Shown piece by piece: positions 44,720-54,464 of a stretch of DNA of 64,000 nt. This DNA is from Phreatobacter cathodiphilus (lineage in GTDB: Bacteria; Pseudomonadota; Alphaproteobacteria; Rhizobiales; Phreatobacteraceae). The position numbers and the translations under genes are program-made. Numbering within the stretch: the first letter of the stretch is position 1; every line of letters starts with the position of its first letter. The stretch spans positions 434,001 through 498,000 of the forward strand of contig NZ_CP027668.1 in the NCBI RefSeq assembly GCF_003008515.1, written 5' to 3'. The notes below the pieces were generated by a model. The model had not been told where the DNA came from, made no database searches, and saw only the letters and a list, made by a program, of their open reading frames with translations.

Positions 44720-45525
44720 CAGGCGATCCCGTTGACGGTGGCGGTCGGTGCCATGGCGGGGCGGATCCAGGGGGCTTCGCCGCTGTCCCACAGGCCCTCG
44801 AGCAGTTTCAGTGCGCGCAGCGTGTCGGCGGCGAGCCAGAAACCCTCGTGCCGGTAGGCGCCGAGGCGGCGTTCGTTGGCGAGCGTCTCGAACAGGCCGT
44901 TGAGGGTCGCGCCGCGGGCGGAGAGCGCGGGATGCTCGAAGACCGCGGGATCGAAGATGGCGAAGCCACCGTTGATCCAACCCTCGCCGATCTGCGGCTT
45001 CTCGACGAAGCCGGCCACCTTGTCGCCGTCGAAGCGGATGCCGCCGAAGCGCGAGGGCGGACGCACCGCCGTGACGGTCACCAGGTGCCCGCGGCGGCGG
45101 TGCTGATCGACGACGGCCCCGACGTCGACGTCGGAGACGCTGTCGCCATAGGTGACGATGAAGGGCACTTGCCCGAGGACGTCGCGAAGGCGCATCACCC
45201 GCTCGCCCGTCTCCGTGTGAAGGCCCGTGTCGACGATCCGCACCCGCCAGTGATCGTCGGGACCACCGGTCCGGTCGATCTGCCGGCGGCCGGCATCGAT
45301 GGCGAGGTCGCCGGCCGTGTCGACCTCGTCGAGGAAGAAGCGCTTGATCTTCTCCGCCTGCTGCCCGGCGGCGACGACGAAATCGTCGAAACCCTGCAGG
45401 CAGAAAGACCGCATGATGTGCCAGAGGATGGGACGGCCGCCGATGTCGAGCATCGGCTTCGGCGCCAGGTCGCCGTCGGCCGACATGCGCGTGCCGCCGC
45501 CGCCGGCGAGGATCACCACCTTCAT
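44719..45525 (-). CDS. Sugar-phosphate nucleotidyltransferase (RfbF-like)
   Basis: A 268-residue protein with the pyrophosphorylase loop LAGGGGTRM, KPMLDIGGRPILWHIM and VEKPQIGEGWINGGFAIF. These match glucose-1-phosphate cytidylyltransferase (RfbF/DdhA), which makes CDP-glucose for dideoxysugars. The next CDP-glucose enzyme is not in the window, so the pair is isolated. The canonical loop lysine after R (GTRLxxE) is absent here, reading GTRMSADGD. Confidence 0.85.
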   Translation of the reverse strand: MKVVILAGGGGTRMSADGDLAPKPMLDIGGRPILWHIMRSFCLQGFDDFVVAAGQQAEKIKRFFLDEVDTAGDLAIDAGRRQIDRTGGPDDHWRVRIVDTGLHTETGERVMRLRDVLGQVPFIVTYGDSVSDVDVGAVVDQHRRRGHLVTVTAVRPPSRFGGIRFDGDKVAGFVEKPQIGEGWINGGFAIFDPAVFEHPALSARGATLNGLFETLANERRLGAYRHEGFWLAADTLRALKLLEGLWDSGEAPWIRPAMAPTATVNGIA

Positions 45526-45666
45526 GCAAACCCCGCTGGAGCCTGTTGGTTCTCGTCCGTTTTGCGGCGATCGTGGTTAACGCCGGGTAAAGGCGGCGCG
45601 CCGGAACGGGCGCTCCGCCCAAAGGACGCCTTCCCGCAGGCGCGCCGTCGTGGCATCGAAGGGGCC

Positions 45667-47643
45667 ATGACCACAGCCACGACCACGCCCGCCGCACCGC
45701 TCGCGCTCGCCGCCGAATTCCCGCCAGCCACGGAAGCCCAGTGGCGCGCCGCCGTCGACGCGGTTCTGAAGGGCAAGCCCTTCGACAAGGTGCTGGTCGG
45801 CCGCACTGCCGACGGCATCCCCGTCCAGCCGCTCTATCCGCGCAAGGAAGGCGCCGCGCCGCTCGCGGGCCGGGCACCGGGCATCCCCTGGACCATCGCC
45901 CAGCGCGCCGACCATCCCGATCCCGCAGCCGCCAACGCCCAGGCGCTGGAGGACCTCTCGGGCGGCGCCTCCGGCCTCGTCGTGGTCACCCGCGGCGCCA
46001 TCGGTGACCGGCGCGGCGACGCCATGGTGATCGACGGCCTCGCCGATCTCGATGCCCTCCTCGCCGGCGTGATGCTCGACCTCATTCCCCTGCGCGTCGA
46101 CGCCGGCACCTCCGCCGGGCACGTCGCCGCCATTCTGGCGGCGAAGGCGGAACGCGACGGGCTCGATCCGAAGAGCCTCACAATCGCCTTCGGCATCGAT
46201 CCGATCGGCGCCTTCGCGCGGCGCGGCACGCTGGAAAGCTGGAATGGCACCGCCGCCAAGGCATCGGATGCCGTCCTCGCCCTGCGCGCCCGCGGCTTCG
46301 CGGGTACGCAGCTCCTGGCCGACGGCCGCGTCATCCACGACGCCGGGGGCTCCGAGGCGCAGGAGCTCGCCTATGTGCTCGGCACCGCCGTCCAGTACTG
46401 GCGCATGCTGGAGGCGGCGGGTCTGCCGCTCGGTGAGGCGGCGCGCGCCCTCTCCGTCGTGCTCTCCGTCGATGCCGACCAGTTCCTCTCGGCCGCCAAG
46501 ATCCGCGCCATGCGCAGGCTCTGGGCGCGGCTGGAGACGGCCTGCGGTCTCGCGCCCTCCCATCTCGACCTTCATGCCGAGACGGCCTGGCGAATGGTGA
46601 CGAAGGTCGATCCCGCGGTGAACTGGCTGCGCACCACCACGGCGGTCTTCGCGGCCGGCATCGGCGGCGCCGACCATGTCGTCGTGGAGCCGTGGACCGC
46701 CGCCATCGGCCTGCCGGACGGCTTCGCCCGCCGCGTCGCCCGCAACACCCAGCTCATCCTCATCGAGGAATCGAACCTCCACCGCGTCGCCGACGCGGCG
46801 GCGGGCTCCGGCGGCATCGAGGCGCTCACCGACGAACTCTGCCGGCGGGCCTGGGCCCTTTTTCAGGACTGGGAGGGGGCAGGGGGGATCGTCGCCGCGC
46901 TATCGTCCGGCACTGTCCAGGCCGCCGTCGCCGGGGTCCGTGCCGAACGCGCGACGGCCATCGCCCGGCGCCGGGCGCCGCTCACTGGCGCCTCCGAATT
47001 CCCCAATGTGCGAGAGGCGGTTCCCGAGGTGCTGACGCCTCCGAAGCGCGAGACCCGGCGCGGCGCGGCGCCCATCGAGCTGCCCGAGGCGGCCGGAGGC
47101 GAGCGTTTCGAGGCCCAGGTGAGGGCTTTCGCAGGCGGTGCCATCCGTTCGGCCCTGTCCCGGCTGAAGAGCGATACCATCTTCGTCGATCCCCTGGCGC
47201 CCGCCCGTCTCGCCGAGCCCTTCGAGGCGCTGCGTGCCGAGCTCGACGCCCTCGCCGCCGCCGGCACCCGGCCGAAGGTCTTTCTCGCGGTCATCGGACC
47301 CGTCGCCGCCTTCACGGCGCGCGCCACCTTCGCCCGCAACCTCTTCGAGGCCGGCGGCTTCGACGCGCCCATCCCCGAGCCCTTCCCCGACGCTGCCGCT
47401 CTCACCGCCGCCTTCCGGGCGAGCGGCGCCGCGATCGCCTGCCTGTGTTCGACGGACGAGCTCTATTCGGCCGAGGCAACGGATGTCGCGAAGGCGCTCA
47501 AGGCGGCAGGTGCCCGCCAGCTCTGGCTCGCCGGCCGCCCCGGCGATCTCGAGCAGGGCCTGAAGGCCGCCGGCATCGACGGCTTCATCCAGGCCGGCGG
47601 CGACGTGCTGGAGGTTCTGCGCACGGCCCGTGGTGCCCTCTGA
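45667..47643 (+). CDS. mutA: Methylmalonyl-CoA mutase small subunit
   Basis: A 658-residue TIM-barrel protein with a degenerate C-terminal B12-like domain, as expected for the non-catalytic MutA chain (SVDADQFLSAAKIRAMRRLW, RNTQLILIEESNLHRVAD). The cobalamin DxHxxG motif is absent. It pairs with MutB to interconvert methylmalonyl-CoA and succinyl-CoA. I chose the ATG at 45667 with GAAGGGG upstream. It is separated from mutB by a toxin-antitoxin module. Confidence 0.93.
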   Translation: MTTATTTPAAPLALAAEFPPATEAQWRAAVDAVLKGKPFDKVLVGRTADGIPVQPLYPRKEGAAPLAGRAPGIPWTIAQRADHPDPAAANAQALEDLSGGASGLVVVTRGAIGDRRGDAMVIDGLADLDALLAGVMLDLIPLRVDAGTSAGHVAAILAAKAERDGLDPKSLTIAFGIDPIGAFARRGTLESWNGTAAKASDAVLALRARGFAGTQLLADGRVIHDAGGSEAQELAYVLGTAVQYWRMLEAAGLPLGEAARALSVVLSVDADQFLSAAKIRAMRRLWARLETACGLAPSHLDLHAETAWRMVTKVDPAVNWLRTTTAVFAAGIGGADHVVVEPWTAAIGLPDGFARRVARNTQLILIEESNLHRVADAAAGSGGIEALTDELCRRAWALFQDWEGAGGIVAALSSGTVQAAVAGVRAERATAIARRRAPLTGASEFPNVREAVPEVLTPPKRETRRGAAPIELPEAAGGERFEAQVRAFAGGAIRSALSRLKSDTIFVDPLAPARLAEPFEALRAELDALAAAGTRPKVFLAVIGPVAAFTARATFARNLFEAGGFDAPIPEPFPDAAALTAAFRASGAAIACLCSTDELYSAEATDVAKALKAAGARQLWLAGRPGDLEQGLKAAGIDGFIQAGGDVLEVLRTARGAL

Positions 47644-47656
47644 CGCACCCCATGGT

Positions 47657-47685
47657 TTGACGGGTGATCGCATTTTTGCGATGAT
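47657..47685 (+). promoter_or_regulatory. Predicted promoter and operator of the toxin-antitoxin module
   Basis: TTGACG (47657-47662) and GATGAT (47680-47685) are 17 bases apart, and the spacer holds the dyad ATCGCA-TTTT-TGCGAT (47667-47682). A dyad inside the promoter is typical of HigBA-type autorepression. Confidence 0.5.
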
Positions 47686-47714
47686 CGCCCTCCATGACCT
47701 GATCGGTCGAGACG

Positions 47715-48017
47715 TTGAACGCGACGGTGGACGGTGAAATCCTGAGCTTGCCGCCGGAGTTTCAAGGCAAGCTCTTGAGGATGATCGACGCCGTCCAGGT
47801 TCTGGGTCCGATGGGCCTGCCGCGCGACTGGTCGAAAAGCTTGGGCGACGGCCTGTGGGAGCTGCGACTTCAGGGACGCGACGGGATCGCCAGGGCCATC
47901 TACGTGACGGCCACCGGGCGGCGCGTCGTGATCGTCAGGGTCTTCGTGAAGAAAACACAGAAGACGCCGGGGCACGAAATGGAACTGGCGCGCAGGCGCG
48001 CCAAGGAGATCCGATGA
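47715..48017 (+). CDS. RelE/HigB-family toxin (phage Gp49-like)
   Basis: A 100-residue protein with the Gp49-like core (MGLPRDWSKSLGDGLWELRL, GRRVVIVRVFVKKTQKTP) and a basic C-terminus. The family cleaves mRNA at the ribosome. The start is uncertain: TTG at 47715 or GTG at 47727; no ATG is in frame. It ends overlapping the antitoxin start as ATGA, with the toxin-first order of HigBA modules. Confidence 0.88.
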   Translation: MNATVDGEILSLPPEFQGKLLRMIDAVQVLGPMGLPRDWSKSLGDGLWELRLQGRDGIARAIYVTATGRRVVIVRVFVKKTQKTPGHEMELARRRAKEIR

Positions 48018-48295
48018 CGGAATGGACGGTTCTGCGCGAAAGGATGCTGGTGAACCCTGCGGTCCGTGCCGAATATGACGCCCTTGCGGACGAGTTCGCC
48101 CTCGTGGAGGAACTGATCAAGGCGCGCGCCCATTCGGGCCTGACCCAGGAGGAGATCGCCCGCCGCATGGGCACGACCCAGTCCGTCGTGGCGCGGCTGG
48201 AGAGCGGCAAGTCCATGCCCTCGACCCGCACCTTGAAGAAATACGCCGAGGCGACCGGCACCCGCCTCGTCATCCGTTTCGAGCCGGCGGCGTGA
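48014..48295 (+). CDS. XRE-family HTH antitoxin (HigA-like)
   Basis: A 93-residue protein with a helix-turn-helix at about 45-80 (SGLTQEEIARRMGTTQSVVA, LESGKSMPSTRTLKKYAEA). It would neutralise the adjacent toxin and repress the module. It overlaps the toxin gene by four bases and ends 83 bases before mutB. Confidence 0.9.
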   Translation: MTEWTVLRERMLVNPAVRAEYDALADEFALVEELIKARAHSGLTQEEIARRMGTTQSVVARLESGKSMPSTRTLKKYAEATGTRLVIRFEPAA

Positions 48296-48378
48296 CACTC
48301 ACCCTTTTCGCCGTCTTGCGCTTCGCCCCGAATTCGCGTCCCTGACGCTTAAACACGCTTCATGACCGGGAGAGGTCC

Positions 48379-50526
48379 ATGACCCGCATCCCAGACTTCA
48401 CGACCATCCCCTTCGCCGATGCAGCCCCGGCCGCCACCGGTGGCGCCACCTGGCTGACGCCGGAGGAGATCGCGGTGCGCCCGGTCCATTCCGAGGCGGA
48501 TCTCGCAGGCATCGACTTCCTCGACACGTACCCCGGCATCAAGCCGTTCCTGCGCGGTCCTTATCCGACCATGTACGTGAACCAGCCCTGGACCATCCGG
48601 CAATATGCCGGCTTCTCCACGGCCGAGGATTCCAACGCCTTCTACCGGCGCAATCTCGCGGCGGGCCAGAAGGGCCTCTCCGTCGCCTTCGATCTCGCCA
48701 CCCACCGCGGCTACGACAGCGACCACCCCCGCGTCTCCGGCGACGTCGGCATGGCGGGCGTCGCCATCGACAGCATCTACGACATGCGCACGCTGTTCTC
48801 CGGCATCCCGCTGGACCAGATGAGCGTGTCCATGACGATGAACGGCGCGGTGCTGCCGATCCTCGCGCTCTACATCGCCGCGGCGGAAGAGCAGGGCGTG
48901 CCGCAGGCCAAGCTCTCCGGGACCATCCAGAACGACATCCTCAAGGAGTTCATGGTCCGCAACACCTACATCTATCCGCCGAAGCCCTCGATGCGGATCA
49001 TCTCCGACATCTTCGCCCACACGGCGAAGGAGATGCCGAAATACAATTCCATCTCGATCTCCGGCTATCACATGCAGGAGGCCGGGGCGACGCAGGACCT
49101 CGAGCTCGCCTACACGCTGGCCGACGGTGTCGAATATATCCGCGCCGGTATCGCCGCGGGCATGACGGTGGACCAGTTCGCGCCGCGCCTGTCCTTCTTC
49201 TGGGCCATCGGCATGAACTTCTTCATGGAGGTGGCGAAGCTGCGCGCCGCGCGCCTCCTCTGGGCGAAGCTCGTCAAACAGTTCGACCCGCAGAGCGACA
49301 AGTCCCTGCCGTTGCGCACCCACAGCCAGACGTCGGGTTGGTCGCTGACCGCTCAGGACGTCTTCAACAACGTCGTGCGCACCCAGATCGAGGCCATGGC
49401 GGCGACTCAAGGCCACACCCAGTCGCTGCACACCAACGCCCTCGACGAGGCGCTGGCCCTGCCCACCGACTTCTCCGCCCGCATCGCCCGCAACACCCAG
49501 CTCTTCTTGCAGCAGGAGAGCGGGACGACCCGTATCATCGACCCCTGGGGCGGCTCGCTCTATGTCGAGCGCCTCACCGCCGACCTCGCGGCGAAAGCGT
49601 GGGAGCACATCCAGGAGGTCGAGGCCCTCGGCGGCATGGCGAAGGCCATCGATGCCGGCATCCCCAAGCTGCGCATCGAGGAGGCCGCCGCCAAGACCCA
49701 GGCCCGCATCGATTCGGGCGTCCAGTCGGTGATCGGCGTCAACAAGTTCCGCCCCGACGGCGAGAAGCCCATCGATGTGCTCAAGGTCGACAATTCCGCC
49801 GTCCGCGCCAGCCAGATCGAAAAGCTCAAGCGTCTGCGCGCCGAGCGCAACCCGGCGGAGGTGCAGGCGGCGCTGGACGCGCTGACCGCCGGCGCGGCCG
49901 GCAACGGCAATCTCCTCGCCCTCGCGATCGCTGCGGCCCGCGCCAAGGCCACCGTCGGCGAGATGTCCGATGCCATGGAGAAGGTGTTCGGCCGCCACAA
50001 GGCCGAGATCAAGGCCATTTCGGGGGTCTACAAGCGCGAGGTCGGCGCCATGAACGAGAACGTCTCGAAGGTCCAGCACATGGTCGAGGCCTTTGCCGAG
50101 AACGAGGGCCGCCGCCCCCGCATCCTCGTCGCCAAGGTCGGCCAGGACGGCCACGACCGCGGCCAGAAGGTCATCGCCTCCGCCTTCGCCGATCTCGGCT
50201 TCGACGTCGACATCGGACCGCTCTTCGCCACCCCGGCGGAGGCCGCCAGGCAGGCTATCGAGAACGACGTCCACTGCGTCGGCGTCTCATCCCTCGCCGC
50301 CGGCCACCTGACGCTGGTGCCGGAGCTCAGGGCGGAGCTGGAAAAGCAGGGCCGCGACGACATCATGATCGTGGTGGGCGGCGTCATCCCGCCGCAGGAT
50401 TTCGACGCGCTCTACGCGGCCGGCGCCTCCTCCATCTTCCCGCCGGGCACGCCCATCGCCGACGCCGCCATCGACCTCATGGACAAGCTCAACGCCAAGC
50501 TCGGCTACGTGCAGGCGGCGGAGTAG
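48379..50526 (+). CDS. mutB: Methylmalonyl-CoA mutase large subunit
   Basis: A 715-residue catalytic chain. The barrel carries the substrate region [20 protein letters not shown] and the C-terminus holds the cobalamin-binding motif DGHDRG with GGVIPPQDF. It performs the adenosylcobalamin-dependent rearrangement between (R)-methylmalonyl-CoA and succinyl-CoA in propionate use. GGGAGAGG precedes the ATG. Its chaperone gene meaB lies about 5 kb downstream on the same strand. Confidence 0.97.
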   Translation: MTRIPDFTTIPFADAAPAATGGATWLTPEEIAVRPVHSEADLAGIDFLDTYPGIKPFLRGPYPTMYVNQPWTIRQYAGFSTAEDSNAFYRRNLAAGQKGLSVAFDLATHRGYDSDHPRVSGDVGMAGVAIDSIYDMRTLFSGIPLDQMSVSMTMNGAVLPILALYIAAAEEQGVPQAKLSGTIQNDILKEFMVRNTYIYPPKPSMRIISDIFAHTAKEMPKYNSISISGYHMQEAGATQDLELAYTLADGVEYIRAGIAAGMTVDQFAPRLSFFWAIGMNFFMEVAKLRAARLLWAKLVKQFDPQSDKSLPLRTHSQTSGWSLTAQDVFNNVVRTQIEAMAATQGHTQSLHTNALDEALALPTDFSARIARNTQLFLQQESGTTRIIDPWGGSLYVERLTADLAAKAWEHIQEVEALGGMAKAIDAGIPKLRIEEAAAKTQARIDSGVQSVIGVNKFRPDGEKPIDVLKVDNSAVRASQIEKLKRLRAERNPAEVQAALDALTAGAAGNGNLLALAIAAARAKATVGEMSDAMEKVFGRHKAEIKAISGVYKREVGAMNENVSKVQHMVEAFAENEGRRPRILVAKVGQDGHDRGQKVIASAFADLGFDVDIGPLFATPAEAARQAIENDVHCVGVSSLAAGHLTLVPELRAELEKQGRDDIMIVVGGVIPPQDFDALYAAGASSIFPPGTPIADAAIDLMDKLNAKLGYVQAAE

Positions 50527-50549
50527 GGCCGGGCCGCCACGCGCCCTGC

Positions 50550-50574
50550 CGGCCGCAACCCTCCCTTGCGGCCG
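50550..50574 (+). terminator. Possible hairpin after mutB
   Basis: CGGCCGCAA and TTGCGGCCG form a perfect 9-bp stem with a 7-base loop, 24 bases past the stop. No T-run follows, so it may be a weak terminator or mRNA-end stabiliser. Confidence 0.45.
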
Positions 50575-50685
50575 CAAATTCGGTCGATCGAAACGGTTGA
50601 ACTGGCCGCCGTTCCGGTGCAGCTTTCTGTGATCACAGACAAGGACCGGATCAACCGGCCTCATTTTGATCTCGGGAGGATCACC

Positions 50686-51675
50686 ATGACTGACTTCACG
50701 CGTCGTCACCTCATGGCCGGCGCCGCCGGCCTCGGCCTCGCTTCGCAACTTTCCGCCCCGGCCATTGCCCAGAGCTTCCCCGCCCGCCCGATCACGCTGG
50801 TGGTGCCCTGGGGCGCCGGCGGCGGCACCGACGCCACCGCCCGCATCGTCGGCTCGCTGATGGAGAAGGAGTTCGGCCAGCCGGTGAACGTCGTGAACCG
50901 CACGGGCGGCTCCGGCGTCGTCGGCCACTCGGCCATCGCGACGGGCGCGCCCGACGGCTACACGATCGGCATGATCACCGTCGAGATCTCGATGATGCAC
51001 TGGCAGGGCCTCACCCAGCTGAAGCCCGACAGCTACACGCCCCTCGCGCTGATGAACGAGGATCCGCCGGGCGTGCAGGTTTCCGCCTCCGGCCCCTACA
51101 AGGACCTCAAGACGCTCGCCGACTTCATCAAGGCCAATCCCGGCAAGCTGAAGGCCTCCGGCACGGGCCAGGGCGGCATCTGGCATCTCGCCCTCGTCGG
51201 CTGGCTCGGCGCCATGGGCCTGCCCGCCAATGCCGTGCCGTGGGTGCCGTCGAACGGCGCTGCGCCTGCCATGCAGGACCTCGCGGCCGGCGGCATCGAC
51301 ATCGTCACCTGCTCGGTGCCGGAGGCCAAGGCCATGCTGGACGCCGGCCGTGCCAAGTCTCTCGCCATCATGGCGGCGGCGCGCAACCCGCAGTTCGCCG
51401 ACGTGCCGACGCTGAAGGAGGCCATCGGGGTCGACTATACGGTCGGCGCCTGGCGTGGCATCGCCGCGCCGAAGAACCTGCCGGCCCCGATCGCCGAGCG
51501 CTACACCTCGGTGCTCAAGAAGATCAACGAGTCGAAGGAGTTCCGCGACTTCATGTCGGCCCGCGGCTTCGGCGTGAAGTGGGCCGACGGTGCCGGCTTC
51601 GCCAAGTTCATGGACGAGGGCAACACTGCCATGGGTGTCGCCATGAAGGCCGCCGGCCTCGCCCGCCAGGCCTGA
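50686..51675 (+). CDS. tctC: TTT transporter solute-binding protein TctC
   Basis: A 329-residue Bug-family receptor with a Tat-like leader (TRRHLMAGAAGLGLASQL, cleavage near AIAQS), then FPARPITLVVPWGAGGGTD and VNVVNRTGGSGVVGH. The ATG at 50686 follows GGGAGGA. It heads a complete TctCBA operon, so unlike the other two receptors here it has cognate membrane partners. The ligand is an unspecified carboxylate. Confidence 0.94.
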   Translation: MTDFTRRHLMAGAAGLGLASQLSAPAIAQSFPARPITLVVPWGAGGGTDATARIVGSLMEKEFGQPVNVVNRTGGSGVVGHSAIATGAPDGYTIGMITVEISMMHWQGLTQLKPDSYTPLALMNEDPPGVQVSASGPYKDLKTLADFIKANPGKLKASGTGQGGIWHLALVGWLGAMGLPANAVPWVPSNGAAPAMQDLAAGGIDIVTCSVPEAKAMLDAGRAKSLAIMAAARNPQFADVPTLKEAIGVDYTVGAWRGIAAPKNLPAPIAERYTSVLKKINESKEFRDFMSARGFGVKWADGAGFAKFMDEGNTAMGVAMKAAGLARQA

Positions 51676-51690
51676 TCCACTCTCCCGGGG

Positions 51691-51708
51691 AGCGGCCCGC
51701 GGGCCGCT
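51691..51708 (+). terminator. Intercistronic hairpin between tctC and tctB
   Basis: AGCGGCCCG-CGGGCCGCT is a perfect 18-bp palindrome, 15 bases after the receptor stop. There is no T-run. It mirrors the livK hairpin at 12461-12485 and probably favours receptor over membrane subunit expression. Confidence 0.6.
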
Positions 51709-51738
51709 TCCCTCCATCTCTGCGGCGAGGGCATCCCC

Positions 51739-52212
51739 GTGCGGTTCAACGATCTCGTCAGCGGGGCGATGCTGATCGCCGCCGCCCTCTTGGTCATCGT
51801 GCTGACGTCGAAATTCCCGGATTTTCCCGGCCAGAACTACGGACCGGCAGTTTTCCCGCGCCTGCTCGCGGTCCTCCTCATCCTCTGCGGCGTGATGATG
51901 ATGATCCGCGGCTTCGCCGCCTGGCGGGCCGGCGAGCCGCTGGCCGACATGCCGTCCTGGGCCCGCGACCCGGCGAACGTGGTCTCCGCCCTGCTCGTCC
52001 TCGGCGCGGCCCTCGCCTACATCCTTGTCCTCGATGCCGTCGGCTTCGTACCGCTGACCATCGTCGTGCTGCTCGTCCTCTTTCTCTGGTTCAAGGTGCG
52101 GGTGCCCGTGGCGGTCGTCACCGCGCTGGTGGCGGCCTTCGGCGTCAACTGGTTCTTCGCCAGCCTGATGCGCGTGCCCCTGCCGCGCGGCCTGATGGAC
52201 TGGATCCTGTGA
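51739..52212 (+). CDS. tctB: TTT transporter small membrane subunit TctB
   Basis: A 157-residue protein with four hydrophobic segments (about 8-24, 40-57, 82-100, 108-142) and the NYGPAVFPRLLA motif after the first. The start is GTG at 51739. It is the poorly conserved small subunit of the secondary tricarboxylate transporter. Confidence 0.93.
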   Translation: MRFNDLVSGAMLIAAALLVIVLTSKFPDFPGQNYGPAVFPRLLAVLLILCGVMMMIRGFAAWRAGEPLADMPSWARDPANVVSALLVLGAALAYILVLDAVGFVPLTIVVLLVLFLWFKVRVPVAVVTALVAAFGVNWFFASLMRVPLPRGLMDWIL

Positions 52213-52222
52213 GGAGCGCCCG

Positions 52223-53725
52223 ATGACCGTCGACATCCTCTTCCAGGCCTTCGCCCTCGTCTTCCGCTGGGACGTCATCCTCATCATTCTGGCGTCGGGC
52301 CTGTTCGGCATGTTCGTCGGTGCCATGCCAGGCCTCACCGCCACCATGGCGACGGCCCTGCTCATCCCCGTTACCTTCTTCATGGACCCGGTGCCGGCGC
52401 TCGGCGCCATCGTCACCGCCACGGCCATGGCGATCTTCGCCGGCGACATCCCGGCCGCCATGCTGCGCATGCCGGGAACACCGGCCTCCGCCGCCTATAC
52501 CGACGAGAGCTACCTGATGGGCCGCAAGGGCCTCCTCGACCTCAATCTCGGCACCAATCTCGTCACCTCGGTGCTGGGCGGTCTCATCGGCGTCGCCATC
52601 CTCGTTCTCGCCGCGCCCGCCCTCGCCGAATTCGCCCTGGCCTTCTCGAGCTTCGAATATTTCTGGCTCGCCGCCCTCGGGCTCACCTGCGCCGTCTTCC
52701 TCGCCACCAACGATCCCCTCAAGGGCTTCGCCTCGCTCTTCATCGGCCTCGGCCTCGGCACCATCGGCATCGACCCGGCGGCGGGCTTCCCGCGCTTCAC
52801 CTTCGGCTCGGTCGAGCTCATGCAGGGCATCAGCTTCATCCCAGCGATGATCGGCATGTTCGCGATCTCCGAGCTGCTCCGCGGCGTCACCAGCATGGGC
52901 GCTGCCAGCGAGGCCGCGCTCCAGCAGGTCGGCAACGTCTTCAAGGGCGTCGGCGGGGTGCTCCGGCAGTACTGGGTCAATTTCCTGCGCGGGTCTGGCA
53001 TCGGCGTCGTCATTGGGGCGCTGCCGGGTGCCGGCGCCGACATCGCCGCCTGGATCTCCTACGCCGTCTCCAAGCGCTTCTCGAAGGAGCCGGAGAAGTT
53101 CGGCACCGGCCATGTCGAGGGCATCGTGGATGCCGGCGCTGCCAACAACTCGGCGCTCGCCGCCGCCTGGATCCCCGCCCTCGTCTTCGGCATCCCCGGC
53201 GATTCCATCACCGCCATCGTCATCGGCGTGCTCTACATGAAGGGCATGAACCCCGGCCCCACCGTGTTCCTGCAGAATCCGCAGCTCATCTACGCGGTTT
53301 TCATGATCTTCGTCCTCGCGAACCTGCTGATGCTCCCCCTGGGATGGGCCATCATCAAGTCGGCGAAACAGGTGCTGCGCGTGCCGAAGAACATCCTCCT
53401 GCCGATGATCCTCATCTTCTGCGTCGTCGGCTCCTACGCCATGACCAACTCGGTCTACGGCATCATCATCATGCTCGTCCTCGGCGTCTTCGCCTTCATG
53501 CTGGAGGAGAACGGCTTTCCCATCGCGCCGATCATCCTCGGCCTGGTGCTCGGCGAGATGTTCGAGCAGAACTTCATCACCTCGATGATCAAGTCGGACG
53601 GTTCCTTCCTCGCCTTCTTCGCCCGGCCCATCGCCGGCATGCTCGGCGTCGCCACCATCGCCATCTGGCTGATCATGCTCTGGCGGATGGGCCCCTGGGC
53701 AAAGGCGAAACCTGCGGCGGCGTGA
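52223..53725 (+). CDS. tctA: TTT transporter large membrane subunit TctA
   Basis: A 500-residue permease with about 11-12 hydrophobic segments and TctA signatures GAMPGLTATMATALLIPVTF, ALGAIVTATAMAIFAGDIP and GALPGAGADIAAWISY. It drives ion-coupled uptake of the ligand delivered by TctC. It sits 10 bases after tctB. Confidence 0.96.
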   Translation: MTVDILFQAFALVFRWDVILIILASGLFGMFVGAMPGLTATMATALLIPVTFFMDPVPALGAIVTATAMAIFAGDIPAAMLRMPGTPASAAYTDESYLMGRKGLLDLNLGTNLVTSVLGGLIGVAILVLAAPALAEFALAFSSFEYFWLAALGLTCAVFLATNDPLKGFASLFIGLGLGTIGIDPAAGFPRFTFGSVELMQGISFIPAMIGMFAISELLRGVTSMGAASEAALQQVGNVFKGVGGVLRQYWVNFLRGSGIGVVIGALPGAGADIAAWISYAVSKRFSKEPEKFGTGHVEGIVDAGAANNSALAAAWIPALVFGIPGDSITAIVIGVLYMKGMNPGPTVFLQNPQLIYAVFMIFVLANLLMLPLGWAIIKSAKQVLRVPKNILLPMILIFCVVGSYAMTNSVYGIIIMLVLGVFAFMLEENGFPIAPIILGLVLGEMFEQNFITSMIKSDGSFLAFFARPIAGMLGVATIAIWLIMLWRMGPWAKAKPAAA

Positions 53726-53762
53726 ATTTGACCGTCCGTCGGGCTGCTGGTAGCCGGTCGTG

Positions 53763-54404
53763 ATGACCGGCTACAGGCTCGCCATCTTCGACTTCGACGG
53801 CACCCTCGCCGACAGCGCCGACTGGGTCTTCGGCATCATGAACGACGTCGCCCGTCGCTACGGCTTCCGCGAGATCGACGCGGCGGAGCGCGAGGCGCTG
53901 CGCGGCCGGCCGAACCGCGAGGTGATCCGCGCCCTCGGCGTGCCTGTCTGGAAGCTGCCGCAGATCGCCGCGCACATGCGCAGCCTCGTCCGGGAGAAGG
54001 CTGACGACATCCCGCTCTTCCCCTGGACGCCGGGGCTGCTGGCCGAACTGGCCGATGCCGGGGTGAAGGTCGCCGTCGCCAGTTCCAACGACCGCGACAC
54101 GATTTTGAGCATCCTGGGGCCGGAGACCGCCGTCCACGTCTCCGCCGTCGAAGGGGGCGCCGCGCTGTTCGGTAAGGCGGCGAAGTTCCGCCGACTGATG
54201 CGGCAGTTCGGTGTCTCGCCCGCCGAGACCGTCTGCATCGGCGATGAACATCGTGACGTCGAGGCGGCGCAGCAGGCGGGCGCCGCCAGCATCGCCGTCA
54301 CCTGGGGCTTCGCCACCCTGCCGGCGCTCGCCGCGGCCCGCCCCACGGCGCTCGCCGCCGACGCCGCCGAACTCGCGCGACTCATCCTCTCGGGCAGATC
54401 CTGA
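53763..54404 (+). CDS. HAD-superfamily hydrolase (phosphoglycolate phosphatase-like)
   Basis: A 213-residue protein with motif I DFDGTLADS, motif II VASSN, a lysine at GKAAKF and motif IV IGDEHRDVEAA, with a helical cap (about 20-85). It removes phosphate from a small metabolite that cannot be named. A GTG one codon before the ATG could also start it. It is 37 bases after tctA and perhaps cotranscribed. Confidence 0.9.
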   Translation: MTGYRLAIFDFDGTLADSADWVFGIMNDVARRYGFREIDAAEREALRGRPNREVIRALGVPVWKLPQIAAHMRSLVREKADDIPLFPWTPGLLAELADAGVKVAVASSNDRDTILSILGPETAVHVSAVEGGAALFGKAAKFRRLMRQFGVSPAETVCIGDEHRDVEAAQQAGAASIAVTWGFATLPALAAARPTALAADAAELARLILSGRS

Positions 54405-54464
54405 ACCGGCTGGCCCAGGGGGCGACGGTCTTGCACCGCAGGTGGCAGCCGGCTTCGTTCAGGC

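Noticed and set aside
44848-45666. In-frame extension upstream of mutA
   Set aside because: It is antisense to the nucleotidyltransferase gene; the mutA family sequence starts at 45667.
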